Of a stretch of DNA of 64,000 nt, positions 22,178-32,131 are shown in pieces. The translations under genes and the position numbers were made by a program. The stretch comes from an uncultured Rhodospirillales bacterium (GTDB taxonomy: Bacteria > Pseudomonadota > Alphaproteobacteria > RF32 > CAG-239), in the NCBI GenBank assembly GCA_902761715.1, contig CACWLK010000006.1:1-64000 (forward strand). The letters run 5' to 3'. The notes beneath the pieces are model-generated. The model searched no databases. It saw only the letters and a program-made list of their open reading frames with translations, and was not told the origin of the DNA. Numbering within the stretch: the first letter of the stretch is position 1; every line of letters starts with the position of its first letter.

Positions 22178-22939
22178 ATGACCAAATTTAAAAATATTTT
22201 GATAACCGGCGCCTCATCCGGCATTGGCGAAGCATTAACCGCACACTATGCATCAATCAATGCCGAAAACATTTTTATTTGCGGACGTAATGCCGAACGG
22301 CTTCAACAGGTGGCTGAAAAATGCTCTCGAAAAGGAGTTAATATTCATACCAAAATTCTCAATGTTACCGATCGAGAGGCTCTTAAGTCATGGATTGAAG
22401 AAGCCAACAGTTTTTCTCCTCTCAATCTTGTTATAGCCAACGCCGGCGTAGCTACATTGCAAGAAACAACCGACAACGTATATAACACCTTTAACACTAA
22501 TGTCTTCGGTGTACTCAACACCATTCATCCGGCACTTGATATTTTTCAAAACCGCCAAGACGATTCGCCTAAGGCGATTGCTATTTTAAGCTCAATCGCC
22601 GGATATCACGGACTGGCTGCTTGCCCGTCATACAGTGCCAGTAAAGCTTGTGTTAAAGCTTATGGCGAGGCTCTACGTGCTGCCTATCTCAAACAAAATA
22701 TCCAAATCAACGTCATCTGCCCCGGCTTTGTAAAATCCCGCATTACCGACAAAAACACTTGTCCGATGCCGTTTTTTATGTCCGCTGAAAAAGCCGCTGA
22801 CATCATTGCTTCACGCCTCGAAAAAAATGTCGGATTAATTGCATTCCCTTGGCCGATGCGCCTTGCTACCTGGGCTCTTTCCATAGCGCCCAATTGCATC
22901 AGCACTTATATATACGCCAAACTGCCGCATAAGGTTTAA
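22178..22939 (+). CDS. Short-chain dehydrogenase/reductase
   Basis: 253 aa, classical SDR. NAD(P) motif TGASSGIG at 10-17, NAG at 88-90, catalytic Ser at 138-139 and YxxxK at 152-156 (SYSASK). The C-terminus is hydrophobic with KNVGLIAFPWPMRLATW. Divergent from yicC with a 70-nt gap. Substrate unknown. Confidence 0.9.
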   Translation: MTKFKNILITGASSGIGEALTAHYASINAENIFICGRNAERLQQVAEKCSRKGVNIHTKILNVTDREALKSWIEEANSFSPLNLVIANAGVATLQETTDNVYNTFNTNVFGVLNTIHPALDIFQNRQDDSPKAIAILSSIAGYHGLAACPSYSASKACVKAYGEALRAAYLKQNIQINVICPGFVKSRITDKNTCPMPFFMSAEKAADIIASRLEKNVGLIAFPWPMRLATWALSIAPNCISTYIYAKLPHKV

Positions 22940-22940
22940 C

Positions 22941-22972
22941 AAAAAAGCCGCTCTTCACGAGCGGCTTTTTTT
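22941..22972. terminator. Bidirectional terminator (SDR / DsbA-like)
   Basis: A 7-bp stem GCCGCTC/GAGCGGC with a 5-nt loop, flanked by six A and seven T, between convergent genes. Confidence 0.92.
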
Positions 22973-22991
22973 CATTGTCTGCCAAGTCAAG

Positions 22992-23714
22992 CTATTTTGC
23001 TTGGTCAATTTTTTCTTGAATAGCTTTTGGTGCAGGCTGCAACATTTCACCATTCAAAATCAAAGACGGTACACCGTTAATCTGAATTTTTTCAGCCAAT
23101 GAATTATTAGCGGCAAAAGCTGCATTAACTTTTTCAGATTTCATGTCGGCTTTCATTTTTTCTACATCAATACCGGCTTTACCTGCCAATTCATCAACCA
23201 ATTTTTCATCTAACGGTTTTTGAACTGTAAACAATGCAGTATGCAATTCATTGAACTTGCCTTGCTCATTGGCAGCCAAAACCGCACGAGCAGCATATTC
23301 AGAATACGGAGAAACAAAAGCCAACGGTCTGTACATAACTTTGACATCAGCATTTTGTGCAATAATCTCATTCAATTCCGGATAGAGTCTGCGGCAATAT
23401 CCGCAAGCATAATCAAAGAACTCTACCAAAACAATCTTAGAGTCTGCCGGTCCTTGGAACGGAGCATTACCTTCTTTCAAGGCAGCTTCATTGCTCTTAA
23501 CTAAAGCCTGAACACGAGCTTCTTCTTCATCTCTCATTTTTTGTTCATATGCCTGTAACGCGTTTACGACATATTCAGGATGATCTTTCAAAACCTGTTC
23601 AACATTAACTGAAGCGTTTGTGTCAGCTTTTTTTGCGCATGGCAAATAAACTTTTACCAATGCTGCAACTGAGGCCAACAATGCCACAATAGAAATAACA
23701 AGTGCTTTTTTCAT
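22992..23714 (-). CDS. DsbA-family thiol oxidoreductase, membrane-anchored
   Basis: 240 aa. The N-terminal hydrophobic stretch (about 4-25) acts as signal or anchor, with Cys26 after it. A Glu/Ala/Lys-rich helical region precedes the thioredoxin fold with active site CGYC (Cys104/Cys107) and cis-proline loop GVPSL. This matches the Com1/BdbD-like group. Likely oxidises or shuffles disulfides in periplasmic proteins. A second DsbA-like gene sits at 48.7 kb. Confidence 0.92.
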   Translation of the reverse strand: MKKALVISIVALLASVAALVKVYLPCAKKADTNASVNVEQVLKDHPEYVVNALQAYEQKMRDEEEARVQALVKSNEAALKEGNAPFQGPADSKIVLVEFFDYACGYCRRLYPELNEIIAQNADVKVMYRPLAFVSPYSEYAARAVLAANEQGKFNELHTALFTVQKPLDEKLVDELAGKAGIDVEKMKADMKSEKVNAAFAANNSLAEKIQINGVPSLILNGEMLQPAPKAIQEKIDQAK

Positions 23715-23866
23715 AACGTTTTTTCCTTAAGTGTTAATTAACCCTATAAAAATCATAAGACAAAAATAATTTATCCAATCTGAAATAAGATTACAAGCTA
23801 AAAAATATTTATTGTTATTTAACCTTTATGCCCTATGTTATCAGCAGATATCAACGGAGAAAATTT

Positions 23867-24526
23867 ATGTTTAAAATTAAAATTTCGCTTTTTCCCAAGA
23901 CTAAATCATTAGAAAACAAAATTGACAACTTCCACGACAAAGTTATCGATTCGGCCATTTTATTTCGCAAAGCAATCAAAGTATTTTTAAGCCAGGACGG
24001 ACACGAAGAATATCGTTCCGTCAACAAACAAATCAAAAAAATTGAACACGATGCCGACGGTCTCAGACGCGAAATTGAAAACCAGCTCTATGCCCAAAAC
24101 CTTTTGCCAAACTTGCAGGCTGACATACTTGAACTGATTGAAAGCATGGATAAAATCAACAACCAAATCCACGACGTTGTCTACAAATTCCATGTCGAAC
24201 AACCCGAAATCCCCGAAAATCTCCACCGTTCAGTTGAAATTTTGTGCAAACAAGTTGCCGAGTGCTGTGAAAACATGGGTATTGCCTCCCGTGCCTTTTT
24301 TAAAGATTTGAGCATTGTCCGTGACTATACGCATAAAGTATATCTGATGGAGCAGGAATCAGACCTTACCTGCAACGAAATCAAAAAAACAATTTTTGCA
24401 TCAGATTTGCCTTTGGCTAACAAAATCCAACTTGATCTATTAATCAGTGAAATTGACCAAATCGCCGACATTGCTGAAGACTGTGCCGATAAACTTCTTA
24501 TTTTTACCATCAAGCGAGATATTTAA
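23867..24526 (+). CDS. DUF47 family protein (PhoU-like Pit accessory protein)
   Basis: 219 aa from the ATG at 23867, with GGAG 7 nt upstream. All-helical PhoU-like protein with the family order: KIEHDADGLRREIE, DIADIAEDCADKL near the C-terminus. The phosphate transporter starts 1 nt after its stop. DUF47 proteins accompany Pit transporters and are thought to regulate them. Confidence 0.92.
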   Translation: MFKIKISLFPKTKSLENKIDNFHDKVIDSAILFRKAIKVFLSQDGHEEYRSVNKQIKKIEHDADGLRREIENQLYAQNLLPNLQADILELIESMDKINNQIHDVVYKFHVEQPEIPENLHRSVEILCKQVAECCENMGIASRAFFKDLSIVRDYTHKVYLMEQESDLTCNEIKKTIFASDLPLANKIQLDLLISEIDQIADIAEDCADKLLIFTIKRDI

Positions 24527-24527
24527 G

Positions 24528-25577
24528 ATGGGAGCCTTTTTATTTTTCTTAAGCAGCGGACTTTTTCTCGGTTGGTCACTCGGAGCCAACGACGGAGCCA
24601 ATATCTTCGGCACAGCCGTAGGCACTAAAATGCTACGCTTTAAAACTGCTGCTATAATTGCCTCAATATTTGTAATTCTCGGTTCTGTGCTCGCCGGTAG
24701 CGGTGCCGCCGACACCTTAAACGCACTCGGTAATATTAATGCTCTCCCCGGCGCCTTTATGGCCGAACTGGCTGCAGCCCTTACGATTTACCTCATGGTT
24801 CGCTCTCACATTTTGACCTCAACGTCACAAGCAATCGTCGGAGCCATCATCGGGTGGAATATATACAGCGCCAAACCCACCGATATTTCTCTAGTTTCGA
24901 CCATTACCTCAACTTGGATTATCTGTCCGATTCTTGCCGGCATATTTGCTATTGCCATTTATTATTTAACTAAACTTTTTCTCAAACTGCATTGCATGTC
25001 ACTACTCAGACAAGACACCTACACTCGCATCGGCCTTATTATTGCCGGAGCATTTGGTGCATACGCTTTGGGAGCCAACAACATTGCCAACGTAATGGGC
25101 GTATTTGTGGGAGCCAATATGTTGCACGCTCTTCCGTTACCTTATGGCTTTTCGCTTTCACCGAATCAGGTTTTGTTTATGCTTGGCGCTATCGCTGTTG
25201 CTGTCGGCATTTTTACTTACTCACACAAAACTATGGCAACTGTCGGACGCAATATTATGCAAATGAGTCCCATTGCCGCTTGGATTGTCGTCATATCGCA
25301 GTCATTGGTTTTATTTTTATTTGCCTCTCCAAGCCTGCATAACTTTCTAGCCGCTCACAATCTTCCGACTATTCCGTTGGTTCCGGTTTCCAGCTCTCAG
25401 GCAGTAATCGGAGCGGTCATGGCCATTGGTTTGATAAAAGGCGGAAGCACCATTAACTGGCACCTAATCGGCAAAATCATCATCGGTTGGATTGCCACAC
25501 CGATAATCAGTGCGCTTATCTGTTACATTTCGCTTTTTGTACTGGCAAACGTATTTAATTTACAGGTTTATAACTAA
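24528..25577 (+). CDS. pit: Inorganic phosphate transporter, PiT family
   Basis: 349 aa, about ten membrane helices. Both PiT signature halves are present: GANDGANIFGTAVG near the N-terminus and GANNIANVMGVFVGA in the second half. Low-affinity phosphate (metal-phosphate) symport across the inner membrane. Translated by coupling to DUF47. It converges on rlmH with only 3 nt between the stops and no visible terminator. Confidence 0.94.
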   Translation: MGAFLFFLSSGLFLGWSLGANDGANIFGTAVGTKMLRFKTAAIIASIFVILGSVLAGSGAADTLNALGNINALPGAFMAELAAALTIYLMVRSHILTSTSQAIVGAIIGWNIYSAKPTDISLVSTITSTWIICPILAGIFAIAIYYLTKLFLKLHCMSLLRQDTYTRIGLIIAGAFGAYALGANNIANVMGVFVGANMLHALPLPYGFSLSPNQVLFMLGAIAVAVGIFTYSHKTMATVGRNIMQMSPIAAWIVVISQSLVLFLFASPSLHNFLAAHNLPTIPLVPVSSSQAVIGAVMAIGLIKGGSTINWHLIGKIIIGWIATPIISALICYISLFVLANVFNLQVYN

Positions 25578-25580
25578 AAA

Positions 25581-26021
25581 CTATTCACGATGATAGGGAT
25601 GTCCGGCAATTATTGTCTGTATCCTATAGATTTGCTCAGTCAGGACGGCCCGCATTAACATATGCGGCAGAGTCAATTTGCCAAATGACAAGACTAAATC
25701 AGCTTTATCTCTTGTTGACTGCAAATGCCCGTCTGCCCCTCCGATCAAAAAACAAATCTCGGAACAACCGTTGAGTTGCCAATCAGCAACTTTAGCTGCC
25801 AACTCCATACTTTTGATATTAACGCCGCGCTCGTCCAAAACTATGACTTTTGCGCCATGCGGAATTGCCGACTGCAAAAACTTTGCCTCTTCTTCCTGAT
25901 TAGAATTATCAGCTTCCTTAATTACAATATTCCAATTCGAGCGCTTAATATACTCGTCGACCAAGGCTCTCTCCGGAGAGCCGTTTTTACATTTTCCTAT
26001 GGCGGCGACAACCACTTTCAT
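25581..26021 (-). CDS. rlmH: 23S rRNA (pseudouridine1915-N3)-methyltransferase RlmH
   Basis: 146 aa. SPOUT fold with FLIGGADGH and the C-terminal knot YRIQTIIAGHPYHRE. Methylates helix 69 of 23S rRNA in mature ribosomes. Follows rsfS after 2 nt, the standard pairing. Confidence 0.97.
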   Translation of the reverse strand: MKVVVAAIGKCKNGSPERALVDEYIKRSNWNIVIKEADNSNQEEEAKFLQSAIPHGAKVIVLDERGVNIKSMELAAKVADWQLNGCSEICFLIGGADGHLQSTRDKADLVLSFGKLTLPHMLMRAVLTEQIYRIQTIIAGHPYHRE

Positions 26022-26023
26022 TC

Positions 26024-26374
26024 TTATTCTTCACGCATATTAGCAATAGCGTTCCACATCTTTTCCAAATTATAAAACTCTCTGACCTCAGGTCTGAAAA
26101 TGTGGACAATGACATCATACGCATCAATCAGCACCCAATCTCCCTTATTTTCACCTTCGCTGACTGACTTATATCCGGCGGCCTTCAAGTTTTCTTGTAC
26201 ACGTTGTGCCAAAGAAATCACATGTCGGTCAGATGTACCTGAGGCAACCACCATCTCATTGGCAATTGAAGTTTTACCGCGCAAATCAATAACAACAATA
26301 TCTTCAGCCTTACCGTCATCAAGAGATTCTTCTACAATCTTCAAAATTTCATCTTCTGTTTTTTTCTTTATCAA
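26024..26374 (-). CDS. rsfS: Ribosome silencing factor RsfS
   Basis: 116 aa. Family blocks DIVVIDLRGKTSIANEMVVA, SDRHV and GDWVLIDAYDVIVHIF. Binds L14 and blocks subunit joining in starvation. It sits between obgE and rlmH. The proBA and nadD genes, often found in between in alphaproteobacteria, are absent. Confidence 0.96.
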   Translation of the reverse strand: MIKKKTEDEILKIVEESLDDGKAEDIVVIDLRGKTSIANEMVVASGTSDRHVISLAQRVQENLKAAGYKSVSEGENKGDWVLIDAYDVIVHIFRPEVREFYNLEKMWNAIANMREE

Positions 26375-26391
26375 TTTTCAATCCTCACTGA

Positions 26392-27462
<1,071 letters not shown>

Positions 27463-27473
27463 TTATCCATAAA

Positions 27474-27496
27474 GCAAAGGGGGCTTTCCAGCCCCC
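27474..27496 (-). terminator. Hairpin between rpmA and obgE
   Basis: A 7-bp GC stem GGGGGCT/AGCCCCC with a 4-nt loop (27479-27496), followed on minus by TTTGCTTTAT. The T-tract is poor, so this is probably partial termination allowing some obgE read-through. Confidence 0.6.
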
Positions 27497-27517
27497 TCCA
27501 CCTAAAGACTACAACGA

Positions 27518-27769
27518 TTATTCGGTAACAACCGAAACAAAAGTCTTATCGCCGGATTTTCTGAAAGCAACTTTACCTTCAACCAAGGCAAAAATTGTAT
27601 GGTCTTTACCCATACCGACGTTCTCACCCGGATGATATTGAGTACCGCGTTGACGGATAATGATGTTACCTGCAATAACAGCCTGACCGCCAGACTTTTT
27701 CAAGCCCAAACGGCGACCTTCGGTATCACGTCCGTTATCGCTGCTACCACCTGACTTCTTGTGTGCCAT
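27518..27769 (-). CDS. rpmA: 50S ribosomal protein L27
   Basis: 83 aa. The classic [15 protein letters not shown] start, with no cleavable N-terminal extension, then [16 protein letters not shown]. Its N-terminus reaches the peptidyl-transferase centre. Follows rplU. Confidence 0.98.
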   Translation of the reverse strand: MAHKKSGGSSDNGRDTEGRRLGLKKSGGQAVIAGNIIIRQRGTQYHPGENVGMGKDHTIFALVEGKVAFRKSGDKTFVSVVTE

Positions 27770-27799
27770 AACTTCTCTCCTCTATAACCTTCTATCGAA

Positions 27800-28096
27800 T
27801 TAAGCGATTTCGCCAATTTTAACGATAGTAATATTCTGTCTGTGGCCGTTTTTACGACGATAATTCTGTCTTCTTTTCTTTTTGAAGACAACAACTTTAT
27901 CAGCCTTAGCCTGTTTAATAATGGTTGCATTAACTGATGCACCGGCAACCAATGGAGTGCCGACAACACCGTCTTTTGCTAACACTTCGCCGAAAACAAC
28001 TTTTCCGCCTTCTTCGCCGGCAATCTTTTCGATTTTAATGACATCACCGGTGGTTACTTTATATTGTTTTCCGCCTGTTCTAATTACTGCGTACAT
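27800..28096 (-). CDS. rplU: 50S ribosomal protein L21
   Basis: 98 aa from the ATG at 28096 (MYAVIRTGGKQYKV), with AGGTG 6 nt upstream; the in-frame GTG at 28105 overlaps that SD. Conserved FKKKRRQNYRRKNGHRQ near the C-terminus. First gene of rplU-rpmA(-obgE). Confidence 0.97.
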   Translation of the reverse strand: MYAVIRTGGKQYKVTTGDVIKIEKIAGEEGGKVVFGEVLAKDGVVGTPLVAGASVNATIIKQAKADKVVVFKKKRRQNYRRKNGHRQNITIVKIGEIA

Positions 28097-28145
28097 TTTA
28101 TTCACCTAATTTATTTTGATTATTTAAACACAAAACGTTGTTTGC

Positions 28146-28173
28146 AATATACATAAGTTTTTTTTGCTGTCAA
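28146..28173 (-). promoter_or_regulatory. Promoter of rplU-rpmA
   Basis: Minus-strand TTGACA (28168-28173) and TATATT (28146-28151), 16 bp apart. One of the strongest sigma-70-like matches in the window. Confidence 0.8.
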
Positions 28174-28191
28174 CAACATTTTCAATAAAAA

Positions 28192-28701
28192 TTAACTACT
28201 CGACTGTCTGTTTTTGAACCTGAACAGCTCCGGACGCATAAATTTCCCCTGCCAAATACCGAGTTTTTGCTCTTTTGCCGCTTGTTCGGCCCGATTATAA
28301 ATTCCGTCCTCATCACGATACGCAACCGCCCATCCGGCTCTCACCATTGCCTCATTCAGATTTTGTGTTCCCGAATAGCAGGTCGACAGGCTGCGCCCGT
28401 ATCTGTCTTTGGAATCTTCTCGGCACTCAATATTGCCTTGTGCAATCAGCTTTTCCATATATTTCTTGGCCTTAATGCCGCAAGAATATTTCTTATGCTG
28501 CTTGTCATAACAATTTTGGACATACTCCGGCGAGTCGATTCCCAGCAACCTTATCCTTCTGCTACCGATTTCCAAGCTGTCCCCGTCCACTACCTTAATT
28601 TTTTCATTAGCGCTGACCGTAATTATACTGTCCTTTAGCCCGAGATACCACACCCCGAATACCAAAACGGCCAAAATCAGTGCTCTTAAGATTTTCCACA
28701 T
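28192..28701 (-). CDS. Thermonuclease (SNase-like) family protein
   Basis: 169 aa. An N-terminal hydrophobic helix (about 5-22) exports or anchors it. The SNase fold shows VVDGDSLEI, RLLGIDSPE and DRYGRSLSTC, matching the catalytic Asp/Arg/Glu region, then NEAMVRAGWAVAY. Contains extra Cys residues (YSCGIKAK, NIEC). Likely an extracytoplasmic nuclease. Confidence 0.9.
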   Translation of the reverse strand: MWKILRALILAVLVFGVWYLGLKDSIITVSANEKIKVVDGDSLEIGSRRIRLLGIDSPEYVQNCYDKQHKKYSCGIKAKKYMEKLIAQGNIECREDSKDRYGRSLSTCYSGTQNLNEAMVRAGWAVAYRDEDGIYNRAEQAAKEQKLGIWQGKFMRPELFRFKNRQSSS

Positions 28702-28785
28702 ACTATCACTCCTTGCCGAGAGTATAAATTAACAACATAAAATATGCAAACCCTAAATTATCATTTAATAAACTTAAAAAACACT

Positions 28786-28813
28786 TGGTAGTTTATGTTT
28801 TTTATCTTATTAT
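28786..28813 (+). promoter_or_regulatory. Promoter of the 28853 lipoprotein gene
   Basis: TTGGTA (28786-28791) and TATTAT (28808-28813), 16 bp apart, about 40 nt before the GTG start. The gap to the divergent nuclease gene is 151 bp. Confidence 0.6.
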
Positions 28814-28852
28814 AAGCTCAGTTTTAGATTAATTGTTAAAGGATTCAAAGTC

Positions 28853-29716
28853 GTGTCTAGGTTTAGAGCATTTGCCTTGTTTGGTTTAATATTATTTACT
28901 GCCAGCAACTGCAGTTTTTGGAACCGTAGCCTGCAACAAGTATTAAATGATCCGTTTGACAATCAGGGACGTGCCGATGCCACAAAGCGCAACGTATACA
29001 TGGCTCCGTTGCAGATGCCTCGCAACATCATCGTTTGCCGTGCCAAACAATGTGCTCCCCTCAAACTCTCAATGTCTAAAGAATATATATACAACAGTCT
29101 TGTACAGTTAATGCAAAACAATAACAATCAACGTGCATTGCTCTGTACTGCAGACACCGGTAGCCACAACTGCTACATGCATTATGTATCCCTGCCGATT
29201 ACCGTTGGTATTACTCCGGCATATATGTATATAGATTACGTAAAAATCAGCGATGTCCACATTTCAAAAGGCTCATCGTCAATCAAATTGGTACTTAACT
29301 ATAATGTTACCTACAACGGACAAACCCCTGATTGTGCCCCCAACCGCACTCTCATGTTTGTTAAAAATACCGATAATATTGTAATGGAAGATAATGGTTA
29401 TCAATGCAAAATGACCACAATCGGAACTACCACCATCAAAACCCTGTTCCTGATTGATTACATTGATCTTGATTACGGTTTCATCGGCGGTTACTACTCA
29501 ATCGGTCTGTCCGGTCCTGCATACGGCGGTGGCAGCGGGTATATGCTTTTGCGTCTGCCCAACATGTCATATCCGCTAAAAGCTAACTTTACTGCTCCTG
29601 AAGAAAAAACCAAAGCTCAGAAAAAAGCTGATGAATATCTTCAGGCTCCGGCAAGCCAGGAAGATGCCTCTAAGTCAACTAACGGCGTTCAGGTCTTCCC
29701 GATAAACCGCAAATAA
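28853..29716 (+). CDS. Putative lipoprotein of unknown function
   Basis: 287 aa from a GTG, with AAAGGA 9 nt upstream. A signal peptide ends in TASN-Cys20; Asn at -1 is unusual for a lipobox, so lipidation is uncertain. The mature part has several Cys (CRAKQC, CTADTGSHNC, DCAPN, YQCKM), suggesting disulfides, then a Gly/Tyr-rich stretch (GGYYSIGLSGPAYGGG) and an Ala/Lys/Glu tail. I do not recognise the family. It stands alone, with its own promoter and terminator. Confidence 0.75.
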   Translation: MSRFRAFALFGLILFTASNCSFWNRSLQQVLNDPFDNQGRADATKRNVYMAPLQMPRNIIVCRAKQCAPLKLSMSKEYIYNSLVQLMQNNNNQRALLCTADTGSHNCYMHYVSLPITVGITPAYMYIDYVKISDVHISKGSSSIKLVLNYNVTYNGQTPDCAPNRTLMFVKNTDNIVMEDNGYQCKMTTIGTTTIKTLFLIDYIDLDYGFIGGYYSIGLSGPAYGGGSGYMLLRLPNMSYPLKANFTAPEEKTKAQKKADEYLQAPASQEDASKSTNGVQVFPINRK

Positions 29717-29730
29717 AAAGATATTCCTAC

Positions 29731-29763
29731 AAAAAAGGCCACCTTTTAGGTGGTCTTTTTTTA
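29731..29763 (+). terminator. Terminator after the 28853 gene
   Basis: A 9-bp stem AGGCCACCT/AGGTGGTCT with one G-U pair and a 3-nt loop (29736-29756), then seven T. Confidence 0.88.
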
Positions 29764-29775
29764 TTACAAACTTAC

Positions 29776-30654
29776 TTATTGTTTTACCTGATAAGAGAAA
29801 TATCTGGGTTGTTCATAAACCACAATTTTAAGAATACGTTCAAACGAACAACTTCTATCACCATAAATAATCTTTCCGTCTTGACAAGGCAACTCACCAT
29901 GGCGCTCTTGATACTCCTTAACATCACGCAGGCTCATAAACATTCCGTTGTCAAAAAACACATTCCAACCATATGGAGAATCAATACTGACATGAATAAC
30001 TCTGATCGAGTTATCTCCGTCCAAAAACTCCGGCATCTCTGCATTTGATATTTTATAGGTTTTATCTTTCAAAGATCCGGTATACCAGTTTACAATTTCC
30101 TGTTGTTCTGCAGGAGCATCAATCATCGGAGCCTCATCAATTCCGCCTTTTTCAATCGGTAAATCACTAACAGTACTTTCAGATTCGCTACCACCAGGTA
30201 CTGCCTCAATCACTTTTTCTTCTGCGCTATATTCAGGCTCAGCCGAAAACTCACGTTCTTCCGTATAATTAATCTGGGCACCATCCGCAAAAGATGTTTC
30301 CTCTTCAACTGGAGTTTCCTGTTTAGGAGTGCTATTTGTAGCAACCGGCGCCGCTGATACTTTACCGGCCCTTGCCGCCTTAAACGAGTCGAGAGCAGCA
30401 TTAAAATCATTAAGATTGAGATTGGCAAAATCTGCCTCGGTTGTCTCCGGCAAAACGGCAACATCATCACCATCATGAGTATGCGATACTTCGTCCTTAT
30501 ACTCAACTTCAGGCAACTCAACCTGTGTATCAACATCTCCGAGGAAATCATCGAGTCCGGCTTCTTTTGCATCACCAAAACTGATATCGGCAATTTTATC
30601 ATCACTGCTGACAACATCATTCAAATCAATATCCAAATCCTTTTCCACGGCCAT
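29776..30654 (-). CDS. Acidic protein of unknown function
   Basis: 292 aa from the ATG at 30654 (MAVEKDLDIDLNDVV), with GAGG 8 nt upstream; an upstream GTG and ATG in frame lack a good SD. Residues 1-190 are highly acidic, with many Asp/Glu and few aromatics, so probably disordered. The last 100 residues look globular (NWYTGSLKDKTYKIS, SPYGWNVFFDNGMFM, GDRSCSFERILKIV). No signal peptide, so likely cytoplasmic. Family not recognised. The end lies near the convergent terminator at 29731-29763. Confidence 0.7.
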   Translation of the reverse strand: MAVEKDLDIDLNDVVSSDDKIADISFGDAKEAGLDDFLGDVDTQVELPEVEYKDEVSHTHDGDDVAVLPETTEADFANLNLNDFNAALDSFKAARAGKVSAAPVATNSTPKQETPVEEETSFADGAQINYTEEREFSAEPEYSAEEKVIEAVPGGSESESTVSDLPIEKGGIDEAPMIDAPAEQQEIVNWYTGSLKDKTYKISNAEMPEFLDGDNSIRVIHVSIDSPYGWNVFFDNGMFMSLRDVKEYQERHGELPCQDGKIIYGDRSCSFERILKIVVYEQPRYFSYQVKQ

Positions 30655-30747
30655 TTTGACTTCCTCATTCATTTTTACCACTTTACATAATAATTAATTC
30701 AACACCGAATGTTCACTTAACGAAAAACATATTTTCGGACATGCGAA

Positions 30748-32118
30748 TTATAAGGGAATACTAATGAGTACCCTCAAGCCTCCCATCGGTGAATCTTGCA
30801 GTTCAATATTTCCGCCGTGAGATGTAATCACATCTTTAGCAATTGAAAGTCCGAGACCAACGCCTCCGGTTTCTTTATTACGCGATTCTTCAAGGCGATA
30901 AAAAGCCTTAAACACGTCTTCACGCTTATCCGCCGGAATTCCCGGTCCGTCATCATCGATGGTCACTTCGACCTTATTACCGACACTTTCCAAATTAACC
31001 GCAATCGTTTTAGCATATTTGAAAGCATTGCCGATAACATTGCTCAAAGCTCGCTTCAGCGCTTGTTCTCTTCCTTGTACGGCACTTACCTGGTCATTTG
31101 TAGAATAACGTATCAATGCCTTATTAGAAGTTCTAAACTTATTAATAATGCTCAAAATCATCTCGTTCAAATCAACAAAGCTCGGTTCTTCTCCCCCCTC
31201 GCCGCTTACAAACGACAGATATCCTTCAAGCATTTTTTCCATTTCTGTAACATCTTGCAAAAACTCTTCTTTATCCAACCCGTTCTTTTCTTTTTCATCG
31301 GGTAGCAGGGCCAACTGCAAGCGCATTCTCGTCAACGGAGTTCTCAAATCATGCGAAACGCCTGCCAGCATTCTGGTCCGTTCACTAATCTGACGTTGAA
31401 TACGCTCTTTCATCTTAATAAAAGCAATACCTGCCTTGCGCACTTCTGATGAACCATAGGGCTTAAAACTCTTGTCATCAACACCTTTACCAAAGTCTTC
31501 AGCGGCTTCTGCCAAATTTGCAATTGATCTAACCTGAATACGCAAGAAACCGACCGCCACCAAAAACAGCAACAACGAAGTACCCACCATCCACGCCATA
31601 AAACCGAAAATAGATGTTGAGAATATGTTTTTAGAACTTGTCGTAAATTCATACAAACCGTCTTGTGTTTCAACAAATACGACCAAATCAGTATGTTTCA
31701 GATAAATACTTGTCATATAATCCGGAAATTCTCTGTTAAGCGATTCTTCCAAAAATCCGGTAATCATTTTATTATTGCGACGAACCTTGCGAATTACATC
31801 GTGTTTTTCTTCATTATTATAGGTTTTAAAACCTAAATCATAATACTCTGCAGCCAAACGCTGAATCTCATCAATGTTTTCCGGAGCTTCTTCCGCCAAC
31901 TTCATCGTAAACGCCATATTCGATGTCAGGTTTCCCGACAATCTGCGGCCGACACGCCCCCATGAACCATCAAAAAAAGCTACAATCGAAACAATTTGCA
32001 CCACAATCAACGGCACAAAAATCAACAGCATTGTCCTAAAGAACAATGTTTTCGGCATATACTTGATACGCACATACTTCAACATTTCGTCAACTTTATT
32101 TGGAAGTCTTAAATGCAT
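30748..32118 (-). CDS. envZ: Sensor histidine kinase, EnvZ-like
   Basis: 456 aa. TM1 about 27-49, a periplasmic sensor domain of about 120 residues, TM2 about 168-192, then HAMP. Dimerisation/phosphoacceptor box GVSHDLRTPLTR has His256. N-box NVIGNAFKYA, D-box DDDGPGIP and G-box GGVGLGLSIAK follow. Paired with the OmpR-like regulator 13 nt upstream. Envelope or osmotic sensing is inferred from the subfamily. Confidence 0.92.
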   Translation of the reverse strand: MHLRLPNKVDEMLKYVRIKYMPKTLFFRTMLLIFVPLIVVQIVSIVAFFDGSWGRVGRRLSGNLTSNMAFTMKLAEEAPENIDEIQRLAAEYYDLGFKTYNNEEKHDVIRKVRRNNKMITGFLEESLNREFPDYMTSIYLKHTDLVVFVETQDGLYEFTTSSKNIFSTSIFGFMAWMVGTSLLLFLVAVGFLRIQVRSIANLAEAAEDFGKGVDDKSFKPYGSSEVRKAGIAFIKMKERIQRQISERTRMLAGVSHDLRTPLTRMRLQLALLPDEKEKNGLDKEEFLQDVTEMEKMLEGYLSFVSGEGGEEPSFVDLNEMILSIINKFRTSNKALIRYSTNDQVSAVQGREQALKRALSNVIGNAFKYAKTIAVNLESVGNKVEVTIDDDGPGIPADKREDVFKAFYRLEESRNKETGGVGLGLSIAKDVITSHGGNIELQDSPMGGLRVLISIPL

Positions 32119-32131
32119 TACTTTTCTCCGT

